Positions 34,828 to 48,191 of a DNA stretch of 64,000 nucleotides are shown one piece after another. Made by a program: the position numbers and the translations under genes. Location of the stretch: positions 186,001 through 250,000 of the forward strand of contig NZ_JAHXMY010000002.1 in assembly GCF_023149035.1 (NCBI RefSeq). The letters are read 5' to 3'. Each line of letters starts with the position of its first letter. Position 1 is the stretch's first letter. This stretch comes from Microbacterium sp. EYE_78 (GTDB lineage Bacteria > Actinomycetota > Actinomycetes > Actinomycetales > Microbacteriaceae). A model generated the notes under the pieces. That model was not told the origin of the DNA. It saw only the letters and a list, made by a program, of their open reading frames with translations, and did no database searches.

Positions 34828-36279
34828 GTGAGCGTCAGCAGCCCCCCGAGGCCGCCGCAGGCGGGTGCACGACCGCGCGCGGTCGAGGAGCGTCCGCTGC
34901 GGAATCCCGACGCGTCGTCGGCCGCATTCATGTCACGCCGCGCGTGGTGGCTGGTCGTCGCGGGATTCCTCTTCCCCGGAGCCGGCCAGATCCTTGCCGG
35001 CAACCGACGACTCGGCCGGGTCGGGATCGTCGCGACCATCGTGATGTGGACGCTGCTCGCCGCCGCGGTGCTGACGGGTCTCATGTGGCGGTCGCTCCTG
35101 ACGACGATCGTCGCCTCGTGGTGGACGCTCACGCTGATGCAGGTCCTGCTCTGGGCGTACGCGGTCCTCTGGGTCGTGCTGACCGTGGACGTCCTGCGGC
35201 TCGTTCGGCTCGGGCGCGTCCCGGGACGCACCCGGGCCGCGGTCGTGGTCGTCGCCCTGATCCTCTCGCTCGTCCCCGCATCCGCCGCGGCCTACAGCGC
35301 GCAGTCGGTCGTCGCACCGCTGCGATCCGGGCTGTCGATCTTCGCTGCGGGGCCGAGCGTCCCGCCGTCGGACGGGTACTACAACTTCCTCCTCCTCGGC
35401 GCCGACAGCGGTCAGGGGCGCGATTCCATGCGCTTCGACAGCATCTCGGTGGTCTCGGTGAATGCGGACTCCGGCGCCGTGACGATCTTCGGCATCCCCC
35501 GCGACCTGAGGCACGCGCCGTTCTCCGAGGGGCCGATGCAGGAGCTCTACCCCGACGGGTTCGACGGCCAGACCTCCGCGACGTGCGGATGGTCCTCAGG
35601 CATCAACCAGTTGATGAATGCGGCCGAGGTCTGCCGCGAGGATCGCGGCGCCGGGCTCTACCCGGATGCTGCGGCGAACAACTCGAGCCCTGCGATCGAG
35701 GCCACGAAGGATGCCGCGGAAGGCATCCTGGGCATCAGCATCCCGTATCACGTCTTCATCGACATGCACGGCTTCGCGGACCTCGTCGACGCGCTCGGCG
35801 GCGTCGAGATCACGGTGAAGGAGCGCCTGCCCGAAGGGCCGGGGCCCCGGTACAAGGGGCAGCCCGCTGAGGAGTGGGCCACGGGGTGGATCGAGGCGGG
35901 CGAGCAGCGCATGGACGGCAGCACCGCCCAGTGGTACGCGCGGTCGCGCTACACGACGAGCGACTGGGACCGGATGCGGCGGCAACGCGAACTGCAGACC
36001 GCGATCCTCGCGCAGGCCTCCCCGTCGACGGTGCTGACCCGCTTCAACGAGGTGGTGGCTGCGGGGAAGAATCTCGTGCAGACCGACATCCCGAACTCGC
36101 TCCTCCCGTTCCTCGTGGATCTCGCGGCCAAGGCGAAGGACGAGAAGGTGCAGGACCTCGAACTCACCCCAAAGGGCGTGGGCATCGACCCCGAGAACCC
36201 GACGTCGGACGACTGGCAGAAGATCCGCGCCGAGGCTGACGCCCTCCTCCACCCGCCGACACCGACGCCCGCGCCGTGA
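34828..36279 (+). CDS. LytR-CpsA-Psr (LCP) family cell-wall glycopolymer ligase
   Basis: 483 aa. Four hydrophobic segments in residues ~38-155 (more than the single one of classical LCPs) place the C-terminal part outside. The LCP domain shows NFLLLGADSG near residue 189, DSISVVSVNAD, IFGIPRDLRH with the phosphate-binding Arg, and WYARSRYTTSDWDRMRRQRELQ. LCP proteins transfer polyprenyl-linked polymers onto peptidoglycan. It opens the surface-polymer locus. GTG 34828 has AGGA upstream. Confidence 0.9.
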   Translation: MSVSSPPRPPQAGARPRAVEERPLRNPDASSAAFMSRRAWWLVVAGFLFPGAGQILAGNRRLGRVGIVATIVMWTLLAAAVLTGLMWRSLLTTIVASWWTLTLMQVLLWAYAVLWVVLTVDVLRLVRLGRVPGRTRAAVVVVALILSLVPASAAAYSAQSVVAPLRSGLSIFAAGPSVPPSDGYYNFLLLGADSGQGRDSMRFDSISVVSVNADSGAVTIFGIPRDLRHAPFSEGPMQELYPDGFDGQTSATCGWSSGINQLMNAAEVCREDRGAGLYPDAAANNSSPAIEATKDAAEGILGISIPYHVFIDMHGFADLVDALGGVEITVKERLPEGPGPRYKGQPAEEWATGWIEAGEQRMDGSTAQWYARSRYTTSDWDRMRRQRELQTAILAQASPSTVLTRFNEVVAAGKNLVQTDIPNSLLPFLVDLAAKAKDEKVQDLELTPKGVGIDPENPTSDDWQKIRAEADALLHPPTPTPAP

Positions 36280-36299
36280 CGCCAACACTGGAGGTCCGA

Positions 36300-37411
36300 T
36301 GACGACCACGCTCAGGGTCGTCCTCGACCCGTCTTCGCCCGGGGTGGATGCCGACGTGTCGGAGGCGATCCTCGAACTGACGAGCGCGCTCGCCGCCGCG
36401 GCTCCGAGCGGATGCGATGTTCGCGCGATCGTTCCGAGCGACACCGACGTGGATGCCGCCGTCGCGGACCTCGGGATCGCGGGAGCGGATCGCCTCCCCG
36501 TCCCGGCACGCGCGGTGGCCGCGCTGTGGCGCGCAGGGATGCGCGCCGGCGCGGGCGACGGGCTCATCCACTCCGCGACGCCCGCAGCGCCGCTCGTGCG
36601 GCACGACCGGGTCCACGACCACGACCAGACCGTCGTCACGATGTGGGATCTGCGCGCCTGGGAGCATCCCGACGAGGTGTCGCGCGCGGAGGGGGCGTGG
36701 GCTCGGGCCATGCTCCGTCGCGCCGTCCGCCACGCGGACGCCGTCGTGGTGCCCACGCACGAGCTCGCTCGGCGGCTCGCGGAGCTCGCACCGCTCGGGG
36801 ACCGCATCCGCGTCATCGCCGGAGCGCCGGCGACCGAGCTCCGCGTCCCGTCGGACGACGTGGGGCGGCGCCGCGACCTCGCGCTCCCGGAGGGGTACGT
36901 GATGATGTCGGGGACCTCCGCCGCATCCGACCGGCTCCGCGCCGGATTCGATGCGATCGCGGCGTCGCAGCGCGACACCGCGGTGGTCGTCCTCGACGCC
37001 GGCGAGGGGGAGGAGCCCGTCCTGGCCGACCTCGCGGCGGCCGCAGGCATCCCGGAACGCAGACTGCACGTCCGGGGCCGTCTCGACGTCGCGGACCGGG
37101 CTGCCGTCCTCGGGGGCGCCGTCGCGTTCCTGGCACCCTCGGAGTCCGCCGGGTTCCCCTGGCGGGTCCTCGACGCGCTGCGCATCGGTGTCCCCGTGGT
37201 CGCGGTCGACAGCGCGACGCACCGAGAGGTCCTCCTCGACGGTGCGACCTACTCGGGAGGCGACCCCGAGTCGCTCGGCGCAGAGTTGTCGGCCACGCTC
37301 GCCTCCACCGCCGCCGTCGAGCGCCTCGCCGTGATGGCGGCAGATCGCGGACGGGCGTTCTCCTGGCAGGCGGCCGCAGAGCGGGTCTGGCAGCTCCACG
37401 CGGAGCTCTGA
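36300..37411 (+). CDS. GT4-type glycosyltransferase
   Basis: 370 aa. GT-B-fold transferase. The C-terminal half has the GT4 nucleotide-sugar signature ESAGFPWRVLDALRIGVPVVAVD and RRLHVRGRLDVADRAAVLGGA before it. The N-terminal acceptor domain is typical of cytosolic enzymes acting at the membrane. GGAGGTCCG precedes the ATG, 20 nt after the LCP stop, so co-transcription with the LCP gene is likely. Sugar donor is unknown; in the mycobacterial locus this position is held by the rhamnosyltransferase wbbL, but that is a GT2 enzyme. Confidence 0.85.
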
Positions 37412-37491
37412 CCGGTGCCGCGACGGCGTGTCTGACACGAAGAGCGCCATCTCGACTGGTATCAAGCGTCGACATCCGTAACACTGTTCAC

Positions 37492-39648
37492 ATGCGTCTC
37501 ACACTGAACCCCCGGCGTTCGCCCATGTACCGGTGGTCGGTGGGCGCTGTCGTCGTCGCGGTGATCGCCGGAGTGTTGTCCGCGCTCGCTCCGGCGCAGA
37601 CCGCTCGTGCGGCCGACCTGCCGGCGTCGATCCTCGAAGGCGGCTACATCATCAGCGATGAGGCGTTCTTCGACTCGAGCACGATGACGGTGGCAGAGGT
37701 CCAGGCGTTCCTGAACGAGCGAGTGCCGAGTTGTCGGGCGACGGACGGTCCGACCTGCCTGCGTCACTTCACGGCGGACCTGCCGGCGAAGGCGGCCGAC
37801 AAGTACTGCGGTTCGATCACCGCGAAGAAGGCGGCTTCTGCGGCGCACATCATCGTCGCCGCATCCCGCGCGTGCAAGGTCAACCCGCAGGTGATCCTCA
37901 CGATGCTGCAGAAGGAGCAGGGGCTGGTCACCTCGACCAGGCCCTCGGACTGGAGCTATCGAGCCTCCATGGGCATGAACTGCCCCGACACCGCGCCCTG
38001 CAGCGCGGCATCCGCGGGCTTCGTGAACCAGGTCTACCTCGGCGCACGCCAGCAGCAGGTCTACGCCAAGAACCCGAACTCGTACAGCTACCGTGCGGGG
38101 CGGGTCAACACGATCAAGTGGCACCCGAACAGCGCGTGCGGGTCCTCGAAGGTCTACATCGAGAACCAGGCGACGGCGAACCTCTACATCTACACGCCGT
38201 ACCGCGCGAACATCGCGGCCCTCGCGGCCGGGTACGCGACCGGTGACAGCTGCTCGGCATACGGCAACCGCAACTTCTACAACTACTTCGTGCAGTGGTT
38301 CGCGCCCGACGCCTCCCCGAACGCGAGCGGTGCTCCGGCCCGGATCGACGCCTGCACCGCGCCCGCCGGGGCGGACGTCGTCGCCGCGTCCGGCTCGCGC
38401 ACGATCAGCGCCGCCGCGACGGGGCGGAAGGCCCCGACCTCCATGTGCGGCAGCGGCACCGTCTCGCTCGCGAAGGGGTCGACGGTGACCCTCGTCGGCA
38501 AGTACGGCGCCTGGAGTCGCGTCCGCGCTGGTTCGTCGACGGTCTGGATCCCGTCCTCGTCCCTCGTCTCGGGTGCTCCCGCCGCGGGAAGCGGCGCGTG
38601 CGCCGTGCCGCCGGAAGCGAGCATCACCAAGAGCTCGGGGACCGTGCGGGTGACCACCGCCTCCCTGAACATCCGCAAAGCTCCGTCCACGGCGTGTGCG
38701 ACTGGACTCAGCTCCGTGAAGAGCGGCGAGTCCTACACGCGTGACGGCATCTACGGGCAGTGGTGGCGTATCTCCGTCCGCGGTTCCCAGTACTGGGCCC
38801 ACAGTGACTACCTCGCCGTCGTGACGTCCGCGCCTGCGCCGTCGCCGACACCGCCCCCCACCGCCGCGCCGCAGCCCACGACCCCGGCACCGAGCACGCA
38901 GTACGTGTCGGCGCCGACCCATCTCCGACCGAGCGCGGGGTCCGCCGTCCTCCAGCAGACACTGCGCCGCGGACAGCAGGTGACCACCGGTGCCGTCTCC
39001 GCCGAATGGACCGAAGTCGCGTTCGGGTCGACGAAGGGATGGGTGGTCTCGTCGAAGCTGACGCCGAAGAATCCCGGTTCGGAGACCGCTCGGACTCGCC
39101 TCACCACCCAGAGCACGGCCATCCGGGCGACGGCCTCGGCAACCGGCAAGGTCCTGGCGGGCGTCCCGAAGGCGACCAGAGTCTCCGTCGAGGACAGCTT
39201 CGGTGTGTGGCGAGCGGTGAGCTTCGGCTCGACGAAGGGGTGGATCCGCGAGAACGAGGTCGCCGCTCTGTTCACCCGCACCCCGATGCGCGTCAAGGAC
39301 GCGACCGTCACGGTCAGGTCGCAGTCCTCCGCCACCAGCCGTGCCTACGGGACGTTGAAGAAGGGGCATCCCGTCTCGGTCTTCGCCGCTCGCGGCGCGT
39401 GGCGGGTCATCGATTACGGGTCGCGGTCGGCCTGGGTACCGGCATCCAGTCTCACCGCGGCACCTGCCTCCACGACCAAGACCACGACTGCGGCGTTGAA
39501 TCTCCGGGCCGCGCCGTCGACGACGGCCAAGGTCGTCGTCGTCCTCGCGAAGGGGACGAAGGTAAAGGTCACCGAATCCAAGGGCGTCTGGCGCAAGGTC
39601 ACCGCGGGGAGCCGGACCGGTTGGGTGCACGGCACCTACCTCCGCTGA
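37492..39648 (+). CDS. Secreted protein with N-terminal wall domain and six SH3b repeats
   Basis: 718 aa. Signal peptide ending at TARA-ADLPAS near residue 40. The N-terminal ~240 residues (GGYIISDEAFFDSSTM, KAADKYCGSITAKKAAS, MLQKEQGLVTSTRPSDWSYR) match a domain common in actinobacterial wall-associated proteins; the function is unknown and a glycosidase-like role is possible. Six bacterial SH3 units follow, from about residue 295 to the end, split by a Pro/Thr linker near 450. SH3b repeats usually bind peptidoglycan. It sits directly before the polymer exporter. Start ATG 37492 follows AACACT at 6 nt. Confidence 0.85.
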   Translation: MRLTLNPRRSPMYRWSVGAVVVAVIAGVLSALAPAQTARAADLPASILEGGYIISDEAFFDSSTMTVAEVQAFLNERVPSCRATDGPTCLRHFTADLPAKAADKYCGSITAKKAASAAHIIVAASRACKVNPQVILTMLQKEQGLVTSTRPSDWSYRASMGMNCPDTAPCSAASAGFVNQVYLGARQQQVYAKNPNSYSYRAGRVNTIKWHPNSACGSSKVYIENQATANLYIYTPYRANIAALAAGYATGDSCSAYGNRNFYNYFVQWFAPDASPNASGAPARIDACTAPAGADVVAASGSRTISAAATGRKAPTSMCGSGTVSLAKGSTVTLVGKYGAWSRVRAGSSTVWIPSSSLVSGAPAAGSGACAVPPEASITKSSGTVRVTTASLNIRKAPSTACATGLSSVKSGESYTRDGIYGQWWRISVRGSQYWAHSDYLAVVTSAPAPSPTPPPTAAPQPTTPAPSTQYVSAPTHLRPSAGSAVLQQTLRRGQQVTTGAVSAEWTEVAFGSTKGWVVSSKLTPKNPGSETARTRLTTQSTAIRATASATGKVLAGVPKATRVSVEDSFGVWRAVSFGSTKGWIRENEVAALFTRTPMRVKDATVTVRSQSSATSRAYGTLKKGHPVSVFAARGAWRVIDYGSRSAWVPASSLTAAPASTTKTTTAALNLRAAPSTTAKVVVVLAKGTKVKVTESKGVWRKVTAGSRTGWVHGTYLR

Positions 39649-39687
39649 CACGACGGCCTCCGAGCGGGATCCCAGCCGGCCGTCCGT

Positions 39688-39693
39688 TAGGAT
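39688..39693 (+). promoter_or_regulatory. -10 box TAGGAT before the polymer exporter
   Basis: TAGGAT in the 105-nt gap predicts a ~54-nt leader ending in AGGAAACCT and GTG 39754. Confidence 0.4.
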
Positions 39694-39753
39694 GATCGAC
39701 GGCCCGCCACGGCCCCGGCCGCGGTGCGGCACCGCGATTCCCCTAGGAAACCT

Positions 39754-40644
39754 GTGACTCAGATCGACTACAGCGTCTTCGACACGCCTGGGCGTGGGCG
39801 CGGCATCCTCGACGTCTTCGAGTACCGCTACCTGCTCCGTCTCCTCATCGGCAAGAGCACCTCCCTGCGGTACCGCAACTCCGTGCTGGGGTGGTTCTGG
39901 TCCTACGTGCGGCCGACGATCCAGTTCCTCGTCTACTTCCTCGTCGTCGGCGAGATCCTGGGCATGCACCGCAACCTGCCGGCGTTCCCGCTCTACCTCT
40001 TCAGCGGCCTGGTCCTGGTGAACCTCTTCAATGAGACGCTCTCCGCGGCGACGCAGTCGATCGTCGCCAACAAGGCGCTGGTCCGGAAGATCTACCTCCC
40101 GCGGGAGCTGTTCCCTCTTGCAGCGATCATCGGTGCCTTCACCCATTTCCTCCCTCAGCTCGCCGTCCTCATCCTGGTGAGCGTGCTGTTCGGCTGGATC
40201 CCCTCGTTCGCATCCCTCGGTCTGATCCTCGGCGGGATGCTGCTCGTGCTCCTGTTCGTCATGGGCGTCGGCCTGTTCTTCGCCGCGGTGAACGTCCGCT
40301 TCCGCGACGCCGGCAACACCGTCGACATCATCCGGACGGTGGCGACGTGGTCCGTCCCGATCCTCTACACCTGGTCGATGGTGTACGAGCGGACCCAGTC
40401 CATCCCGTGGCTGTTCCAGATCTACATCTCCAACCCGCTGGCGGTCGCCGTGGAGATGTTCCACCACGCCTTCTGGGGGACCCTCCCCGACGTCACCGGT
40501 GCAGCCGACGCTCCGGACAACCTGTCGTGGCCCCCCGGCTTCGAGTGGAACGCCGCGGCCGCGCTCGCAGTCATCGTCGTGTCGCTCCTCGTCGGCCAGT
40601 ACGTCTTCCGCCGCTTCGAGCGCACTTTCGCCCAGGATCTGTGA
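39754..40644 (+). CDS. wzm: Surface polysaccharide/teichoic acid ABC exporter, permease
   Basis: 296 aa with six membrane segments. ABC-2 permease of the Wzm/TagG type: N-terminal YRYLLRLLIGKSTSLRYRNSVLGWFWSYVRPTIQF is the amphipathic family signature, and LVRKIYLPRELFPLA follows. It exports a lipid-linked polymer across the membrane with the ATPase that starts in its last codon (TGATG). GTG 39754 has AGGAAA upstream. Either O-antigen-like glycan or teichoic acid is possible; TagF-type neighbours favour the second. Confidence 0.92.
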   Translation: MTQIDYSVFDTPGRGRGILDVFEYRYLLRLLIGKSTSLRYRNSVLGWFWSYVRPTIQFLVYFLVVGEILGMHRNLPAFPLYLFSGLVLVNLFNETLSAATQSIVANKALVRKIYLPRELFPLAAIIGAFTHFLPQLAVLILVSVLFGWIPSFASLGLILGGMLLVLLFVMGVGLFFAAVNVRFRDAGNTVDIIRTVATWSVPILYTWSMVYERTQSIPWLFQIYISNPLAVAVEMFHHAFWGTLPDVTGAADAPDNLSWPPGFEWNAAAALAVIVVSLLVGQYVFRRFERTFAQDL

Positions 40645-41393
40645 TGGCTACACGCACCGCGGCAGACCCGCAGCCCCGCATCATCGTCGAGCACGTCTCG
40701 AAATGGTTCAATCGCCGCAGCTCGCGGTCGTTGAAGGACGCGTTCATCAACCTGATCAAGCGGCGCCCCGTGCGGGCGTCGCAGTTCCAGGCCCTGGACG
40801 ACGTGTCCTTCCACATCGGCGAGGGCGAGTCGGTCGCCATCATGGGCCTCAACGGATCGGGCAAGTCGACGACCCTCAAGCTCGTGTCAGGTGTCCTCGA
40901 ACCCGATGAGGGCCGCGTCTTCACCCGGGGTCGCGTCGCCGGCCTGATCGAGGTCGGGGCCGGGTTCCATCCCGACCTGACCGGTCGGGAGAACGTCTTC
41001 TTGAACGCCGCGATCCTCGGGATGACCGAGAAGGAGACCCGGGAGCGCTTCGACGAGATCATCGCCTTCAGCGAGATCGGCGACTTCATTGATCAGGAGG
41101 TCAAGCATTACTCCTCCGGGATGTTCATGCGTCTCGCGTTCAGCGTCGCCATCCATGTCGAGCTGGACGTCCTCCTCGTCGACGAGGTGCTGTCCGTGGG
41201 AGACGCGCCGTTCCGTGCGAAGTGCAACGCGAAGCTCAAGGAGCTCGCCGAGAGAGGCGTGACGATGATGATCGTCAGCCACAGCAAGAACATTGTGAAA
41301 ACCCTGTGCACCAGGGGTGTCGTCATCCGGAAGGGCCGCGTCGTCTTCGACGGCCCCATCGACGAGGCCCTCGAGCACGTCGAGACCCGCTGA
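40644..41393 (+). CDS. wzt: Surface polysaccharide/teichoic acid ABC exporter, ATPase
   Basis: 249 aa. Walker A MGLNGSGKST, family segment GLIEVGAGFHPDLTGRENVFLNAAILGM, signature YSSGMFMRLAFSVAI, Walker B LLVDEVLSVGD. It ends after the nucleotide-binding domain, so it lacks the C-terminal glycan-binding domain of substrate-reading Wzt proteins. Overlaps wzm by one base. Confidence 0.93.
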   Translation: MATRTAADPQPRIIVEHVSKWFNRRSSRSLKDAFINLIKRRPVRASQFQALDDVSFHIGEGESVAIMGLNGSGKSTTLKLVSGVLEPDEGRVFTRGRVAGLIEVGAGFHPDLTGRENVFLNAAILGMTEKETRERFDEIIAFSEIGDFIDQEVKHYSSGMFMRLAFSVAIHVELDVLLVDEVLSVGDAPFRAKCNAKLKELAERGVTMMIVSHSKNIVKTLCTRGVVIRKGRVVFDGPIDEALEHVETR

Positions 41394-41412
41394 CCCAGCG
41401 CCGAAGGAATCC

Positions 41413-42799
41413 ATGAAACCCGCTGACGCCACGCGTCGCCCTCGTATCCTCTGCGTGGGCGCATACGAACGTGAGAACTTCGGAGACCTGCTCTTCCAGA
41501 TCATCACGGCTCAGTACCTGCAGGACGCCGACGTCGTCTACGCCGCGCCCTTCGACGCGGACATGACCGACCTCCTGGGCTTCCACGTCCCGGCGTACGG
41601 CCCGCTGCTTGAGAACGAGGACTGGGATGCCGTGTGGACGGTCGGCGGCGAGGTGGGCGGCACGGGGCTGGACTACGCGTACCGGACCGCGCATGGCGAG
41701 GAGGCATACCGTGCCTACACGGAGATGTCGCCTGATGAACGACGCGCACTGCTCTCGACCGAAAACGGCTCCGTGCCGATCGAGTCTCCCTACCTCCCGC
41801 GGATGAGCGCCTATGCCCGCAACCGCACCTCCGCGGCCGTGATGAACTCCGTCGGCCTCGCAGGTATCCAGAGTCTCGGCGCAGTCCGAAAGTCGGGCAT
41901 GATCGGCTTGTTGCACGAGGCGACGAGCATCACCGTCCGTGACAAGTATGCGAGCGCCTTCCTGAAGAAGGAAGGCATCCCCCCACGCGCTCGAACCGGA
42001 CCTCGTCCACTCGATCTCGGTGACCCGCCCCGACGCGGGGAATGATCGCGGCGACTATGTCCTGCTGCAAGCATCCATCGCCCACCTCAAGAAGTACGGG
42101 ATCCCGGAGTTCGCACGGGCGATCATCGAGAGTGACGTCCTCCGCGAGAACCCCGTGCGTCTCTTCACCGCGGGGACCGCGCCCGGGCACGACTCGTTCG
42201 AGATGTACGAGCAGATCCTGGAGCTCGTGAAGCAGGCCGACCCTGAGCGACGGATCACCATCAGCCACACCATCGATCCGTGGGAGCGGGTGGATGAGAT
42301 CGCCCAGGCCAAGCTGTGGATCGGCAGTTCCTTGCACGGCCGCATCATCTCCTGCGCGTATGGGGTCCCCCGGGTGAGCTTCGCCAAGCGCAAGGTGGAC
42401 GACTACATCCGGACGTGGGATGAGGAGATGCCGTGGGGCATCGACCATCTCCGGATGGGCAGCGCGGCGGCGCACGCGTTGACCCTCGAGGACGACGGAC
42501 GCGGTGCCGCCTACGGCATTCGCGCACACGAGAACATTCAGCGGGTCGCGGAGCACGTGCGGGCGTGGGCGAACACCGGTGCGCCGGATGACCGCCTCGA
42601 GCGCATCCTCGACGCGCGCAACCTGCAGTGGTCGCGGATGACGCTTGAGATCTCCAAGGTCGATGCTCTGCGGAAGGCGGATGAGGCGGCCAAAGCAGCC
42701 GCGAAGGCGGCCCGTGCCTCGTCGTCAGCAGGTTTCGTCAGCCGCGGTCGCAACCTCTCTGCTCGTGCGCTTCGGAAGATCGCACGCCTCATCGAGTGA
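41413..42799 (+). pseudogene. Polysaccharide pyruvyl transferase family gene, frameshifted at a C6 tract
   Basis: Two reading frames form one protein. From ATG 41413 (AAGGA upstream) the frame runs MKPADATRRPRILCVGAYER to KKEGIPP, then falls out of frame and stops at 42045. The continuation in the next frame reads PHALEPDLVHSIS, DRGDYVLLQAS and IGSSLHGRIISCAYG, all typical of this family. The switch falls in six Cs at 41979-41984; five Cs would give an intact 461-aa protein. It may be a real mutation, phase variation or a sequencing error. An intact enzyme would add pyruvate ketals or act as a related transferase on the surface polymer. Confidence 0.85.
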
Positions 42800-42804
42800 G
42801 ACGC

Positions 42805-42838
42805 TTGCGGCGACGGGGAGAATGACCCGTCGCCGCAA
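42805..42838. terminator. Two-way terminator between converging polymer genes
   Basis: Arms 42805-42817 and 42826-42838 are exact 13-bp inverted repeats with an 8-nt loop. It lies between the stops at 42799 (+) and 42851 (-), and serves either direction; T content after the stem is low. Confidence 0.7.
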
Positions 42839-42850
42839 TGAGTCGAAGAG

Positions 42851-46121
<3,271 letters not shown>

Positions 46122-46128
46122 GGCACCC

Positions 46129-46134
46129 ATCGTT
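46129..46134 (-). promoter_or_regulatory. -10-like box AACGAT of the rml operon
   Basis: Seven nucleotides before ATG 46121 on the minus strand. It fits the looser nAnnnT form and not TAnnnT. Confidence 0.35.
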
Positions 46135-46193
46135 CCACACGGGTGCTCGCCGCTCGGACCGCGGGTATCCCGTTCGTCGCGGCGTGCCCGCCG

Positions 46194-46199
46194 TACAGT
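46194..46199 (+). promoter_or_regulatory. -10 box TACAGT of the GT2 gene
   Basis: Six nucleotides before GTG 46206 and nine before ATG 46209; supports a leaderless start at the GTG. Confidence 0.45.
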
Positions 46200-46208
46200 G
46201 GACGGGTG

Positions 46209-48140
46209 ATGAAGGTATCGGTCGTCGTCCCCACATATCGGACCGCCCCCGAGGGCTTGCAGCGACTCATGGGATCGCTCGACCGTCAGACCATGCGGGC
46301 CGCGGATTTCGAGGTGATCTTCGTCGACGACGGTTCGCCCGATGACACGCTCGAGCGCCTGCGAGGCGTGGCCGAGACGCACGTCAACGTGCGAGTCGAG
46401 AGCATCGAGAACTCCGGGTGGCCGTCGCGACCGCGGAACATCGGCATCGACCTCGCGCAGGGGGAATACGTCGCGTTCATGGATCACGACGATGAGCTCT
46501 ACCCCGACGCGCTCCGCGGTGCCTACGAGTTCGCCGTCGCGAACCGCTCCGACGTCGTCAGCGGCAAGGAGTCCCGTACGACCGAACCGGCGTGGGCCCT
46601 CGGGACCTACGACGAGGATCGTGCGAATGCGCGCGGGCGCACCGAGGTCCATCCGCTCCTGCCGATGAACCCGCACAAGCTGTACCGCAGGGAGTTCCTG
46701 AACGAGCACGGGATCCGGTTCCCCGAGGGTCGTCGCGTGCTCTGGGAGGACATCTTCTTCAATCTGCAGGTCGCCCGCCACGCGCGCGTGGTGTCGTCGC
46801 TGGCCAGCGTTCCCTACTACCACTGGGTCACTACCGAGGGCAGCGGTTCGACCACCTTCGTGAAGTCGAATGACGACTACTGGGAGTGGCTTCGCAAGGT
46901 GTGCGATGCGACGGCGGATGAACTGCGGGGCGACGAGAACGTCCTGCAGCGCGATCAGCTCGAGCTGCATCAGTACAACACTCGGGTCGTCGGCGTCTTC
47001 GATCTCAAGTACACGCAGCGGTCCGAGCGCAATCGACGATTCATCTTCGAGCACTCCCGCTCTCTGCAGGAGGACTTCGGATACGCCCGTCTCGACGAGA
47101 GGCTGGCCTCCTCCCGTCGCATCCGGGCTGAGCTGCTCCGCACCGGCCGACAGGACCTCCTGGAGCAGGTCTGCGCGATCGACGCCGCGGTTCCGGGCTG
47201 GGGCCGCGCCGAGACAGCCATCTGGCGGGACGGCAAGCTGCACGTGGACGTGTCGGTCGACTGGTCCGACTCGACGGGACGACGTCCAGCCCTGCGGCGG
47301 GTGGGTACGCGTGTCCGGAAGGACCTCCCGAAGGACATCGCGGATGCCATCAGTGCGGACGCCGCCGACGTGACAGACGAGATCGAGCAGATCGGGTTGA
47401 CCCCGTTCGTGCACTCCCGTCGATCGCGGGTTGCCTGGGCGATTCCTTTCGAGCGGCAGATCGACGTCTCCGACAGAGAAGATGGCACCGTCGGTATCGG
47501 TGCCCGGGCGCGTCTGACGATCGATCCCGTGTCGGCCGCCTGGGGCGGGGCCCTCGACGGCGGCACGCACTGGGATCTGCGGCTCCACACTCGTTTCGGC
47601 AGTGGGACGACAGACCGGGCCATTTCATCTGCGGTGCCCGCATCCTTCTCTATCTCCGGCGGATTGCTCCACCTGGTGTATCCGAACGACGGAGGCTCTG
47701 CGACGGTGATCCCGGAGGGACAGCGGGAGGCCGTGCGGCGACTCACGCCGATCAGCGCGGAGTTGGCCCACGACGACCTCGTCATCACGCTCTCCGGTCA
47801 GCACGATGGCTCCGGCACAGTCGACACGGTCGTCGGGTCTTGGACACAGGCGTCGACGTCCGCGAAGGAAGTGCCGGCGCGCCTGGAGGTCTCCGATGGC
47901 GTGGCGCGGCTGAGGCTCCCGATGACGCGAGGGACATCCAGCGAACTTCGGGTCGGTGACCGAGTGCCGGGAGGCCCGCTCTCATGGATTCTTCGCACGG
48001 AGGGCGGCCACGTGACCCTCGAGCGAAGTTCACGTGCATCAGCCGCGGCCCCCTCTCCGGTGCCGGACCCTGCTCCGCGTCCGACGAAGACGCTTCGTCG
48101 CACGGCTGGCAAGGTACTGCGCCGACTCGGGCTGCGATGA
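46209..48140 (+). CDS. GT2 glycosyltransferase with long C-terminal extension
   Basis: 643 aa. N-terminal GT-A domain begins [12 protein letters not shown], with [12 protein letters not shown], the DxD-like [14 protein letters not shown] and [13 protein letters not shown]. About 330 residues after it form two beta-rich segments without a family I recognise, ending in a Pro-rich then basic tail that may bind the membrane. Similar enzymes are found in teichoic-acid and capsule loci. GTG 46206, directly before the ATG, may be the true start, as it stands 6 nt after TACAGT. Confidence 0.85.
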   Translation: MKVSVVVPTYRTAPEGLQRLMGSLDRQTMRAADFEVIFVDDGSPDDTLERLRGVAETHVNVRVESIENSGWPSRPRNIGIDLAQGEYVAFMDHDDELYPDALRGAYEFAVANRSDVVSGKESRTTEPAWALGTYDEDRANARGRTEVHPLLPMNPHKLYRREFLNEHGIRFPEGRRVLWEDIFFNLQVARHARVVSSLASVPYYHWVTTEGSGSTTFVKSNDDYWEWLRKVCDATADELRGDENVLQRDQLELHQYNTRVVGVFDLKYTQRSERNRRFIFEHSRSLQEDFGYARLDERLASSRRIRAELLRTGRQDLLEQVCAIDAAVPGWGRAETAIWRDGKLHVDVSVDWSDSTGRRPALRRVGTRVRKDLPKDIADAISADAADVTDEIEQIGLTPFVHSRRSRVAWAIPFERQIDVSDREDGTVGIGARARLTIDPVSAAWGGALDGGTHWDLRLHTRFGSGTTDRAISSAVPASFSISGGLLHLVYPNDGGSATVIPEGQREAVRRLTPISAELAHDDLVITLSGQHDGSGTVDTVVGSWTQASTSAKEVPARLEVSDGVARLRLPMTRGTSSELRVGDRVPGGPLSWILRTEGGHVTLERSSRASAAAPSPVPDPAPRPTKTLRRTAGKVLRRLGLR

Positions 48141-48178
48141 GGGCGTCCGAGACTCGGTGCCGTCGCAAGCCGGTGCCG

Positions 48179-48184
48179 TAGAAT
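48179..48184 (+). promoter_or_regulatory. -10 box TAGAAT of the epimerase-tagF operon
   Basis: Seven nucleotides before ATG 48192. Confidence 0.5.
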
Positions 48185-48191
48185 CGGCAAA

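Noticed and set aside
37462..40467. Minus-strand open frame of 1001 codons opposite the SH3 protein and wzm
   Set aside because: Antisense shadow; no motif and no ribosome site.
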